A DNA stretch of 7,172 nt, taken from contig JAIRPH010000179.1 of the NCBI GenBank assembly GCA_031257135.1, positions 1-7,172 of the forward strand, read 5' to 3'. Both the position numbers and the translations under genes were made by a program. This document shows positions 1 to 6,896 of the stretch, piece after piece. Within the stretch, counting starts at the first letter, position 1. Every line of letters begins with the position of its first letter. This stretch comes from Spirochaetaceae bacterium. GTDB taxonomy: Bacteria; Spirochaetota; Spirochaetia; Treponematales; Breznakiellaceae. The notes under the pieces are model-generated. The model was not told the origin of the DNA. It made no database searches and worked only from the letters and a program-made list of their open reading frames with translations.

Positions 1-98
1 TTTCGTGTTTCGTGTTTCGTGTTTCGTGTTTCGTGTTTCGTGTTTCGTGTTTCGTGTTTCGTGTTTCGTGTTTCGTGTTTCGTGTTTCGTGTTTCGTG
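1..98. repeat. Perfect tandem heptamer array (TTTCGTG)x14
   Basis: Fourteen uninterrupted copies of TTTCGTG start at the window edge, so the true copy number may be higher, and end abruptly at 98 before TAAGGG. Because seven is not a multiple of three, the array reads as the same seven-residue cycle in every frame: FRVSCFV on the plus strand and HETRNTK on the minus strand, with no stop codon in any of the six frames. Such arrays are prone to slippage. It lies 126 bases past the stop codon of the MoxR gene. It is not itself convincing as a gene, although small repeat proteins are sometimes annotated over arrays like this. Confidence 0.97.
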
Positions 99-183
99 TA
101 AGGGTCAAACTTTGCCCTAAGGTCAACGCTGAAGGTGAAAAGTTTTCTAAAAACACTTTGCAATGTTTCATAGGATTATTATA

Positions 184-209
184 TAAAAAGGCTTAGAATT
201 TAGTCAAGC
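184..209 (-). terminator. Weak candidate intrinsic terminator after the MoxR gene
   Basis: Read on the minus strand, a short stem GCTTG / TAAGC (four Watson-Crick pairs plus one G-T, loop of about nine) is followed directly by CTTTTTAT. It sits 15 bases beyond the MoxR stop codon, where a terminator would be expected. The stem is short and AT-rich, so the call rests mostly on position and the T-run. Confidence 0.3.
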
Positions 210-223
210 GTCTCCATGAGTTT

Positions 224-1252
224 TCAAGGAATGGGGACAAAAGTCAGGAGCCGAGAAATAACTGCGTCTGCGTCAAGCCCGTCCGCTTCGGCTTCGTAGG
301 AAAGGACAATGCGATGCCGCAATACCGGTAAGGCTACGGCTTTAACGTCTTCAGGAGTAACAAAGGAACGCCCCGCAAAAAGCGATTGAATCCGGGAGCA
401 TCGGTATAAGGCAATCGACGCCCGGGGAGACGCGCCGAACGCGATATATCGGTACAGCCCTTCTTTGACGGCTTTTTCCGCAGGCTCTCCGGGGAATCCG
501 GCAATGCCCTGGCGAGGCTTCGCCCCCAAAGGGCGAGACGCCGCGGCTATGGACACAATATATGCCGCAATCCGTTCGTCAACAAACACGGAATGAGCCG
601 CGGCTCGAAGCGTTTCAAGAGACTGCGATTCCAAAACCGGAGTCAGTCTTACTTCCGCCGCAGGCTCAACCGTCCGGGATGCGGCGAAGTTCAAAATCTT
701 GATTTCCTCTTCTACGCTGGGGTATCGGATTAAGAGTTTCAGCAAAAACCGGTCTAGTTCGGCTTCCGGCAGGGTGTAGGTTCCTTCATGCTCGATAGGG
801 TTCTGGGTCGCCAGCACAAAAAACGGGTCAGGCAGAGGATAGGTAGTTTCTCCGATAGTTACTTGCTGTTCCTCCATCGCCTCAAGCAGGGCGGACTGAA
901 CCTTCGCGGGGGCCCGATTAATTTCGTCCGCAAGGATCAGGTTGGCAAAAACCGGTCCTCGGCGTACCGAAAAGGACGCGGTCGCCTGTTCCCAGACCAA
1001 TGTTCCGGTAAGGTCCGCGGGAAGCAGGTCCGGCGTAAACTGAATCCGCTTGAAAACCAGCCCGGTAATATCGGCTAAACTCTTTACCGCCAGCGTTTTC
1101 GCCAGCCCCGGAACGCCCTCAAGCAGGATATGTCCTCCGGCAATCAGAGCCGTCAGCAGTCCGTCTATCATTTCGCGCTGACCCACAATACGCCGGGATA
1201 ATTCTTTTCTACAGGAATCTAAAATTTCCTCAACCTCTGCTGTTTTATCCAT
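224..1252 (-). CDS. MoxR-family AAA+ ATPase
   Basis: A 342-residue cytoplasmic ATPase of the MoxR family, whose members usually act as chaperone-like remodellers that mature or activate partner proteins, often with DUF58 and VWA-domain proteins. Visible motifs are Walker A GVPGLAKT (46-53), Walker B LILADE (105-110), sensor 1 ATQNP with Asn151, the arginine-finger motif LDRF with Arg168, and sensor 2 GASPRAS with Arg277. All catalytic positions look intact. The start ATG lies six bases after a good promoter -10 box with no room for a ribosome-binding site, which suggests leaderless translation. The C-terminal lid region carries about 23 extra residues (roughly 240-262) that I do not expect in MoxR proteins. 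The gene is divergent from the hybrid kinase. No DUF58 gene follows within the 223 bases downstream, so the usual operon partner is missing or distant. The family call is firm; the client protein is unknown. Confidence 0.95.
   Translation of the reverse strand: MDKTAEVEEILDSCRKELSRRIVGQREMIDGLLTALIAGGHILLEGVPGLAKTLAVKSLADITGLVFKRIQFTPDLLPADLTGTLVWEQATASFSVRRGPVFANLILADEINRAPAKVQSALLEAMEEQQVTIGETTYPLPDPFFVLATQNPIEHEGTYTLPEAELDRFLLKLLIRYPSVEEEIKILNFAASRTVEPAAEVRLTPVLESQSLETLRAAAHSVFVDERIAAYIVSIAAASRPLGAKPRQGIAGFPGEPAEKAVKEGLYRYIAFGASPRASIALYRCSRIQSLFAGRSFVTPEDVKAVALPVLRHRIVLSYEAEADGLDADAVISRLLTFVPIP
520..536. repeat. Palindrome inside the MoxR coding region
   Basis: TCGCCC (520-525) and GGGCGA (531-536) form a six-base-pair perfect inverted repeat around a five-base loop, with one further possible G-T pair outside. 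It codes for residues 239-245 of the MoxR protein, at the beginning of the stretch that looks extra compared with the family. It could be a trace of an in-frame palindromic element or simply a GC-rich coincidence. Confidence 0.55.
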
Positions 1253-1258
1253 GCCTCT

Positions 1259-1287
1259 ATTCTATCCGGGAATGGGCTATATTTCAA
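1259..1287 (-). promoter_or_regulatory. Sigma-70-type promoter of the MoxR gene (leaderless)
   Basis: On the minus strand a -35 box TTGAAA (1287-1282) is separated by exactly 17 bases from a -10 box TAGAAT (1264-1259). The expected transcription start, about seven bases on, falls at the first base of the ATG (1252). The only purine-rich stretch before the ATG, AGAGG, is one base away, too close to be a useful ribosome-binding site. Confidence 0.6.
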
Positions 1288-1300
1288 CCGGCAAGGCTAT

Positions 1301-1328
1301 TTCTAATTCTTTCTCCCTATGCTATACT
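1301..1328 (+). promoter_or_regulatory. Extended -10 promoter of the hybrid kinase (leaderless)
   Basis: An extended -10 box TGC-TATACT (1320-1328) is preceded at 16 bases by a weak -35 TTCTAA (1301-1306). The predicted start of transcription is about 1335, which is the A of the chosen ATG, so this mRNA also appears leaderless. An alternative -10, TATATT at 1278-1283, would give a leader of about 45 bases, in which the only purine-rich run (GGGA, 1330-1333) is one base from the ATG. Confidence 0.5.
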
Positions 1329-1334
1329 TGGGAT

Positions 1335-4300
1335 ATGCAGTTTTTAGTCCTCATCGGCGTCATAACCGGTTTAGTCCTCGGGCTTGCCGGGTGCAAACCA
1401 GCGCAAACCGCCGAAACTTATCCTGTGTACGCCTCTTATCGGGATATACCCGGCATAACCGAAGAAGAAATCCGCGGGATCGAAGCTCTGCGGGAACAGG
1501 TTTCGTCTTTTTCCTACGGTATGTCCTTCAGCACCGAGGCGTTTTATTGCGGCGGAAGCGAAACTCCCGGCGCGGTAGGAGGCTATGCCGCGCTGTTCTG
1601 CCGATGGCTTACAGACCTTTTTGATATTCCTTTTATTCCGGGGCTGTACGGCGGGGAAGAGTTATCAGCCCTGCTTAGAGAGAAAACCCTCGATTTTACC
1701 GGCGAAATAACCATCCTCGAAGAAAATACCGAAGAAATCAACCGCTACTATGTAACTGATCCGATTGCCCGGCGGCTCTACAAAAGTTTCCGTCTGAAAG
1801 GCGTCAGCGATTGGTTTCTCACCGAGGAAGACGACGATCCCTTAATCCCCCGGTACGGTTTTCAGGCAAACACCCCATCGCTGACCCTTATTCCGCCCCT
1901 TCTGAAAGGGCGGTTCAGCGTCGTTACCTTTCGGACTTACGATGAAGCCTACAGACTGCTTAAAACCGGCGAGATCGATCTCTTTTTTGCGGACGAGACA
2001 AAAGAAGCGGCCGTAGCCGAGTATCAGGATTTAGCGTCAGACTATTTTTTTCCTCAAATACATCGGTTTGTGGCGTTTTCAACTCAGAATCCCGAGCTGG
2101 CTCCGATTGTTTCGGCCGTACAAAAATATTTGGATCATGGGGCTTTTTATCATCTGGTTAATCTGTACAATCAGGGCAGGCAAGATTATCAGCGGTATCA
2201 GTTCTTCAAGGAACTCAGCGGAGAAGAAGCCGCGTATTTAAAAACCCGTCAAAGTTCGGAAGAGCCGGTTAAGGTTGTGCTTCAGTATGATAATTATCCG
2301 GTTTCGTTTTACAACGAGCAGGATCGGCAGTGGCAGGGTATTGTCCCGGACATTCTGGAAGGAATCGCTGATTTGACCGGACTGGACTTTGCGATTATCA
2401 ATGATAAGACCGAAGACCGGCCTCTGCTCTTGGACAAACTTGCAAGCGGGGAGGCTTCGGTTATTGCGGAGCTTATCTATTCCAGATATTGGGAAGACCA
2501 GTTCATCTGGGCTGATACGCCTTACTTGCGGGATTCGTACGCGTTGCTGTCTCGAAGCGACTATCCTGACGTAACGATATATAATCTCGTGTACACCCGG
2601 GTAGGTTCGGTGGCGAATTCTGTGTACGCCCAGCGATTTAAAGACTGGTTTCCTCAGCACACTAATTTCGTGGAATACGATAATCATATAGAAGGATTCA
2701 ACGCGCTGGAAAAAGGCGAAATCGATCTGCTGATGACCTCCGGCAGTCTCCTGCTGATGATCACGAATTACTATGAACGCGCGGGATTCAAGGTCAACTT
2801 TGTTTTTGACCGTACCTGCAATTCTCAGTTCGGGTTCAACAAGCGGGAAACGACGTTGCAGGGGATTATCAACAAAGCCCAGCGGCGGCTCAACACCGAT
2901 CTCATAGCCGACCGGTGGTCTCGGCGGGTTTTCGATTACCGGAGCAAACTTGCCCGGGCGCAGGTTCCCTATTTCATCGGAGCGTCGATTCTCTTGTCGG
3001 CAATGCTGATCCTGCTGACCGTCCTGTTCTTCAGAACCCGGTACTTGAAGATGCACCTTGAAGAAACCGTACAGAAACGAACCCAAGAGCTGGAGGTTCA
3101 GACTAATCTTGCCAAAGCCGCATCCAAAGCGAAAAGCGAATTCCTCGCCTCTATGAGCCACGAAATCCGAACTCCCATGAACGTTATTATCGGCATGAGC
3201 GACCTCATGCGGATCGATAACCTCGACGGCGTACAGCGGGATTACTTCATGAACATCAAAAAAATGTCAAAAGCCCTCCTGCAAATCATCAACGATATTC
3301 TTGATTTCTCTAAAATCGAAGCCGGAAAACTGGAAATTATACCGGTTCATTACAACATCTTAGCCCTCTTCGATAATGTCTGCTCGATGATCCGTTTTAC
3401 CGCAATGGGCAAAGAGCTTGAATTCAGGTACTGTTGCGACTCGAACATTCCTCCCGCCCTGTTCGGAGACGAAGTGCGGGTCAGACAGGTGATTACGAAT
3501 ATCTTAAGCAACGCCGTCAAATACACAGCGAAAGGCTCAGTGACTTTCAAAGCGGAACGGATCAGCCGGAACGGTAAAGACTGCATCGCGTTTATCGTCG
3601 AAGATACGGGCAGAGGCATTAAAAAAGAGGATTTTTCCAAGATTTTCGGCGCGTTCCAACAGGTTGATAATGAGAAAAACCGCGGCATCGTCGGCACCGG
3701 TCTGGGGCTGTCGATTACCCGGCTTCTCGTAAACATGATGGGCGGAGAAATTACCGTAGACAGCGAATACGGAAAAGGCTCGGTTTTCAGAGTATGCCTG
3801 CCCCTGATCGCCGGAGACCCCGATAAAATCGAACGCGTCCAGATTACCCAATGGATCATCGCGAAAGAAGACGTTTCGGTTCTCGTGGTGGACGATAACT
3901 CGATCAACCTGACCGTGGCGTTAGGATTTCTTAGCGCCCACAAAATCAGCGCGGATACGGCTCTGAGCGGACAAGAAGCCATCGAAAAGGCGCGGAAAAA
4001 ACAATATGATATAATCTTCATGGATCACATGATGCCCGAAATGGACGGCATCGAAACTGCCCAACACATTCGCTCTCTTGAGGGCGAGTGGTTTAAGAAA
4101 ATGCCTATTATCGCCTTGAGCGCAAACGCGGTAAGCGGCGCGTGCGAAACCTTTTTTGAGGGCGGCATGAACGATTTTCTCTCCAAGCCTATCGAGGCGG
4201 ATAAGCTGAACCTCATGCTGGTACGGTGGCTTCCGCCGGAAAAGATCGCCAAAATCAATACCCAAACGCCTCAGACGGGAAAAACCGGCGAATACGATTC

Positions 4301-4913
4301 GATTCTCCAAGAACTGGAACAGATAGAAGGACTGGACACCGCCGCCGCGCTCTCTCACATGGCGAATCAGAAAGCGGTGTATGTCAAGATTCTGCGGCAG
4401 TTTTGCCATGAATGTGACCCATACCTCGATGAGATTCGGCGGTTCCTCACGGAAGAAAATTGGAAAGAATACGCCATTCGGGTTCACGGCATAAAGGGAG
4501 TCCTTGCCAATATCGGCATGGAAGGGCTGTCGAAGAAGGCTTATACGCTTGAATACGCCGCCAAAAACGGCGATTATGACGCCTGCCGAGCCGGTACTGA
4601 CAGCTTTTGCGAGGCTATGACCGGCTTTAAAGCGGACGTGCTCAAGACATCGCTGATGGATAAACCGGAACCCTCGGAGAAAACTCAGGGCGATAAGTCT
4701 TTTTTGCGGGAGAAGCTCAAAGCCCTCGAAGAAGCCTGCGCCAAAGGACTCAGCGATAGCGCGGACGCCGCGGCTGCAGAACTCGGCGCGATGCAGTTCA
4801 GTCCAAACGCGGACGCTTCGATCTCAAAAATTATCGAACTCATCGAGTCTCTGGACTACGATATGGCGGCTGAAGAGATTCGCCGGTTGCAGGAAAGTCT
4901 GGGTTCAGATTAA
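1335..4913 (+). CDS. BvgS-like unorthodox hybrid sensor histidine kinase
   Basis: A 1192-residue membrane sensor with a complete internal phosphorelay. The order is: signal peptide ending in lipobox LAGC (Cys20); two substrate-binding-protein (SBP_bac_3-like) domains at about 40-310 and 312-540; a membrane helix at 546-566; a short charged coiled linker; HisKA with MSHEIRTPMN (His609); HATPase with N-box Asn726, G1 DTGRGI (757-762) and G2 GTGLGLS from 787; a receiver with acidic pair Asp853/Asp854, phosphoacceptor Asp897, Ser929 and Lys951; and Hpt HGIKGVLANIG (His1051). A helical tail completes it. The layout matches BvgS/EvgS except that no PAS domain is seen before HisKA. A small-molecule ligand is likely but unknown. 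An in-frame ATG at 1251 would overlap the MoxR start codon and bury the signal peptide, so 1335 is preferred. The lipobox suggests lipid anchoring in addition to the membrane helix; the N-terminus might instead be an uncleaved helix. No response regulator with a DNA-binding domain lies nearby. Confidence 0.93.
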   Translation: MQFLVLIGVITGLVLGLAGCKPAQTAETYPVYASYRDIPGITEEEIRGIEALREQVSSFSYGMSFSTEAFYCGGSETPGAVGGYAALFCRWLTDLFDIPFIPGLYGGEELSALLREKTLDFTGEITILEENTEEINRYYVTDPIARRLYKSFRLKGVSDWFLTEEDDDPLIPRYGFQANTPSLTLIPPLLKGRFSVVTFRTYDEAYRLLKTGEIDLFFADETKEAAVAEYQDLASDYFFPQIHRFVAFSTQNPELAPIVSAVQKYLDHGAFYHLVNLYNQGRQDYQRYQFFKELSGEEAAYLKTRQSSEEPVKVVLQYDNYPVSFYNEQDRQWQGIVPDILEGIADLTGLDFAIINDKTEDRPLLLDKLASGEASVIAELIYSRYWEDQFIWADTPYLRDSYALLSRSDYPDVTIYNLVYTRVGSVANSVYAQRFKDWFPQHTNFVEYDNHIEGFNALEKGEIDLLMTSGSLLLMITNYYERAGFKVNFVFDRTCNSQFGFNKRETTLQGIINKAQRRLNTDLIADRWSRRVFDYRSKLARAQVPYFIGASILLSAMLILLTVLFFRTRYLKMHLEETVQKRTQELEVQTNLAKAASKAKSEFLASMSHEIRTPMNVIIGMSDLMRIDNLDGVQRDYFMNIKKMSKALLQIINDILDFSKIEAGKLEIIPVHYNILALFDNVCSMIRFTAMGKELEFRYCCDSNIPPALFGDEVRVRQVITNILSNAVKYTAKGSVTFKAERISRNGKDCIAFIVEDTGRGIKKEDFSKIFGAFQQVDNEKNRGIVGTGLGLSITRLLVNMMGGEITVDSEYGKGSVFRVCLPLIAGDPDKIERVQITQWIIAKEDVSVLVVDDNSINLTVALGFLSAHKISADTALSGQEAIEKARKKQYDIIFMDHMMPEMDGIETAQHIRSLEGEWFKKMPIIALSANAVSGACETFFEGGMNDFLSKPIEADKLNLMLVRWLPPEKIAKINTQTPQTGKTGEYDSILQELEQIEGLDTAAALSHMANQKAVYVKILRQFCHECDPYLDEIRRFLTEENWKEYAIRVHGIKGVLANIGMEGLSKKAYTLEYAAKNGDYDACRAGTDSFCEAMTGFKADVLKTSLMDKPEPSEKTQGDKSFLREKLKALEEACAKGLSDSADAAAAELGAMQFSPNADASISKIIELIESLDYDMAAEEIRRLQESLGSD

Positions 4914-4918
4914 GCCCC

Positions 4919-4948
4919 TTGATAAAAACGGGCTATATTGCGTAGGAT
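4919..4948 (+). promoter_or_regulatory. Candidate promoter / ribosome-binding region of tsaD
   Basis: Two readings compete. TTGATA (4919-4924), an 18-base spacer and TAGGAT (4943-4948) would start transcription at the tsaD ATG. Alternatively TATATT (4934-4939) is the -10 box and AGGA (4944-4947), eight bases before the ATG, is the ribosome-binding site. The second fits ordinary translation better. Either reading supports the start at 4956 rather than the in-frame TTG at 4938. Confidence 0.4.
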
Positions 4949-4955
4949 ATTGCTG

Positions 4956-5984
4956 ATGAAGGTACTTGGAATCGAATCGTCCTGCGACGAATGCGCCGCC
5001 GCGGTGGTAGAAGACGGAGCGCGAATCCTCTCTAATGTGGTAGCAACGCAAATTCCCTTTCATGCGGCTTACGAAGGAGTGGTTCCCGAAATCGCAAGCC
5101 GTATGCACACAGAATGGATTTACGGCGTCGTCAAAGAAGCCTTAGACCAAGCCGGGCTGACCTCCGGCGGAATTGACGGCGTCGCGGTAACCGCGCGGCC
5201 GGGAATGTTAGGATCGCTACTGGTGGGGCTGTCTTTTGCCAAAGCCTTTGCATGGTCGCTGAACCTGCCGTTTATCGGGGTGGATCATATGCTGGCTCAT
5301 CTGTACGCGTCCCGTTTGGACGGCGCGGCTGGCGATGAACCGCCTCCTGAGTATCCTTTCTTAGGACTTCTGGCGTCCGGAGGACACAGCATCATTTGCC
5401 GGGTAGACGATTTCGACGGCGTTACGGTTTTGGGAACTACTATCGACGACGCCGTAGGCGAAGCCTTTGACAAAGTGGCTAAGTATTACGGTTTCGGCTA
5501 TCCCGGAGGAGCGGCAATAGACAAGCTCGCTCAAACCGGCGATGCTTCAGCCTTCGCCTTTCCTATGCCGAATCTCTACAAAGGGGAGCATCGGTATGAT
5601 CTTTCTTATTCAGGACTCAAAACCGCGGCGATTAATCAGCTCGAGCAGTTCCGCAGTAAGAAAACCGCGAATCTTGAAGATATTGCCGCGTCTTTTCAGA
5701 AAACCGCCATAGAGATTTTACTTCGTAGCCTATTCCGGGCGGCCGAAGACACCAAGCTGACTACGATTGTCGGCGGCGGCGGAGTAGCCGCGAACTCGTA
5801 TCTGCGGTCTCGGCTTGCGGAACAGCCTGAGCTTCGCAGTATCTTCCCCCGCCTCGACCTCTGCGGAGATAACGGCGCAATGATTGCAGGCTTAGGCTAT
5901 CAGTATCTCATCCGGGGAGACCGGTCGCCCCTGAACACAACCGCGTCAGCCCGGGTGCGGACGTTTAAACGGCGGTATCCGTAA
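4956..5984 (+). CDS. tsaD: tRNA N6-adenosine threonylcarbamoyltransferase TsaD
   Basis: A 342-residue cytoplasmic enzyme that, with TsaB and TsaE, transfers threonylcarbamoyl from threonylcarbamoyl-AMP to A37 of tRNAs reading ANN codons (t6A). The start is set by the family N-terminus MKVLGIESSCDE. Metal-binding His111 and His115 (HMLAH) lie at the same positions as in E. coli TsaD, and the third ligand, Asp305, is in CGDNGAMIA. Other hallmarks are EIASRMH (45-51), SGGH (141-144), the GEAFDKVA stretch and VGGGGVAAN. Length is normal for the family. One small deviation is TARPGMLGS at 79-87, where many bacteria have a glycine in place of Arg81; this may be normal for the clade. The gene starts 42 bases after the kinase stop and is followed 22 bases later by the HD gene, probably in one transcript with it. 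TsaB, TsaE and TsaC are not in the window. Confidence 0.97.
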   Translation: MKVLGIESSCDECAAAVVEDGARILSNVVATQIPFHAAYEGVVPEIASRMHTEWIYGVVKEALDQAGLTSGGIDGVAVTARPGMLGSLLVGLSFAKAFAWSLNLPFIGVDHMLAHLYASRLDGAAGDEPPPEYPFLGLLASGGHSIICRVDDFDGVTVLGTTIDDAVGEAFDKVAKYYGFGYPGGAAIDKLAQTGDASAFAFPMPNLYKGEHRYDLSYSGLKTAAINQLEQFRSKKTANLEDIAASFQKTAIEILLRSLFRAAEDTKLTTIVGGGGVAANSYLRSRLAEQPELRSIFPRLDLCGDNGAMIAGLGYQYLIRGDRSPLNTTASARVRTFKRRYP

Positions 5985-5994
5985 CATTATACAT

Positions 5995-6004
5995 AAGGAA
6001 GGAG
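5995..6004 (+). promoter_or_regulatory. Strong ribosome-binding site of the HD gene
   Basis: The purine run AAGGAAGGAG precedes the ATG at 6007. AAGGA is at seven bases and GGAG at two bases, so the first is the better-spaced Shine-Dalgarno match. It is the only strong ribosome-binding site in the window and contrasts with the apparently leaderless starts of the MoxR and kinase genes. A weak TTTAAA (5964-5969) and TATACA (5988-5993) pair could add an internal promoter. Confidence 0.75.
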
Positions 6005-6006
6005 AT

Positions 6007-6822
6007 ATGAGATCTCAAAAAGAAAACGCGTTAGACACGAAAATAATCGAAGCCATTATGGATTTAAGGCTTTCCGGTAAAGCCGCGGAAACCGCGAAGC
6101 GGATCATCGAAAACGAGGAAATACAGGCGGTTCAAGAATACGCCAATACGGTTTCCATCATGCGGCTCCGGTATAACGATCATGGACCGGTACACATGAG
6201 GACCGTTGCGCTCAACGGGGTTATCATGATGGGACTGCTCAAGCAGGCGGGAATTAAGACCAGTCTGGAAAAGGAAGACTGCGGACTTTTTGAAGACAGT
6301 CTTATCGCAGTTATTCTATCGGCTTTTCTCCACGATATTGGTATGTCCGTTGGACGGCAGGATCATGAACTCCACAGCGCGTACATAGCCTATCCGATTA
6401 TTAACGCTGTTCTTCAGCAAGTATACGCCGAAGACATCCGCAAAGCGGTTATGGTCAGGTCTCTGTCTCTGGAGTGTATCAGCGGACACATGGGAAACCG
6501 GGTTATTCATTCGCTTGAAGCCGGTATTCTCCTCATCGCCGACGGATGCGACATGACTAAAGGACGGTCCCGTATCCCTATGATCATCGCCGATACCCCC
6601 AAAGTCGGGGACATCCACAAATACTCGTCGAACTCCATCGAAGAAGTCCGGCTTTCTCAGGGTACGGAACATCCTATCCGCATCGAAGTGACCATGTCCA
6701 GCGAAGTAGGGCTTTTCCAAGTTGAGGAAGTGCTTCTCGGAAAAATATCCGCCAGCCCCGCAAAAGGCTACATCGAACTCTACGCCATCGTACAAGACCG
6801 AGAGCCGAAACGATACTTATAA
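6007..6822 (+). CDS. HD-domain metal-dependent phosphohydrolase
   Basis: A 271-residue soluble protein of the HD superfamily. It shows the expected metal-site residues in order: His63 in NDHGPVH, the His109-Asp110 doublet in FLHDIGM, candidate histidines His120/His123 and His161, and Asp179 or Asp182 in IADGCDMTKGRSRIP. The N-terminal 50 residues and the C-terminal 60 or so (containing EEVRL and GLFQVEEVL) resemble, from memory, a conserved HD family also common in archaea. The substrate is unknown; nucleotide or phosphate-ester hydrolysis is the superfamily's usual chemistry. No GYP motif is visible, so it is not a classic cyclic-di-GMP HD-GYP enzyme. It lies 22 bases after tsaD, suggesting cotranscription, but no functional link to t6A synthesis can be drawn. 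No signal peptide or membrane helix is evident, and no terminator follows clearly. Confidence 0.88.
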   Translation: MRSQKENALDTKIIEAIMDLRLSGKAAETAKRIIENEEIQAVQEYANTVSIMRLRYNDHGPVHMRTVALNGVIMMGLLKQAGIKTSLEKEDCGLFEDSLIAVILSAFLHDIGMSVGRQDHELHSAYIAYPIINAVLQQVYAEDIRKAVMVRSLSLECISGHMGNRVIHSLEAGILLIADGCDMTKGRSRIPMIIADTPKVGDIHKYSSNSIEEVRLSQGTEHPIRIEVTMSSEVGLFQVEEVLLGKISASPAKGYIELYAIVQDREPKRYL

Positions 6823-6896
6823 GACTTTCCAGACCTCGCCGGCAAGAACGAACTGATATGTGTTTCAACATTTGGTTTTACAAGCGGGCTGGTCAA

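Noticed and set aside
5..196. A 63-residue plus-strand frame through the heptamer array
   Set aside because: Its openness is a trivial consequence of a stop-free 7-mer repeat; there is no ribosome-binding site and the start lies within the repeat at the window edge.
1251..1334. An upstream in-frame ATG extending the kinase by 28 residues
   Set aside because: It overlaps the MoxR start codon, lies upstream of the predicted transcription start, and would place a non-signal stretch before a clear lipoprotein signal peptide.
2238..3161. A 307-residue minus-strand frame within the kinase gene
   Set aside because: It is antisense to well-defined binding-domain and kinase sequence, has no recognisable motifs and is best explained as a shadow frame.
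4913..4934. AGCCC / GGGCT hairpin between the kinase and tsaD as a terminator
   Set aside because: The stem has only five pairs around a 12-base loop and no T-run follows, so termination there is not supported.
4938..4955. An in-frame TTG that would add six residues to TsaD
   Set aside because: The family N-terminus begins at MKVLGIESSCDE, and the AGGA ribosome-binding site fits the ATG at 4956.
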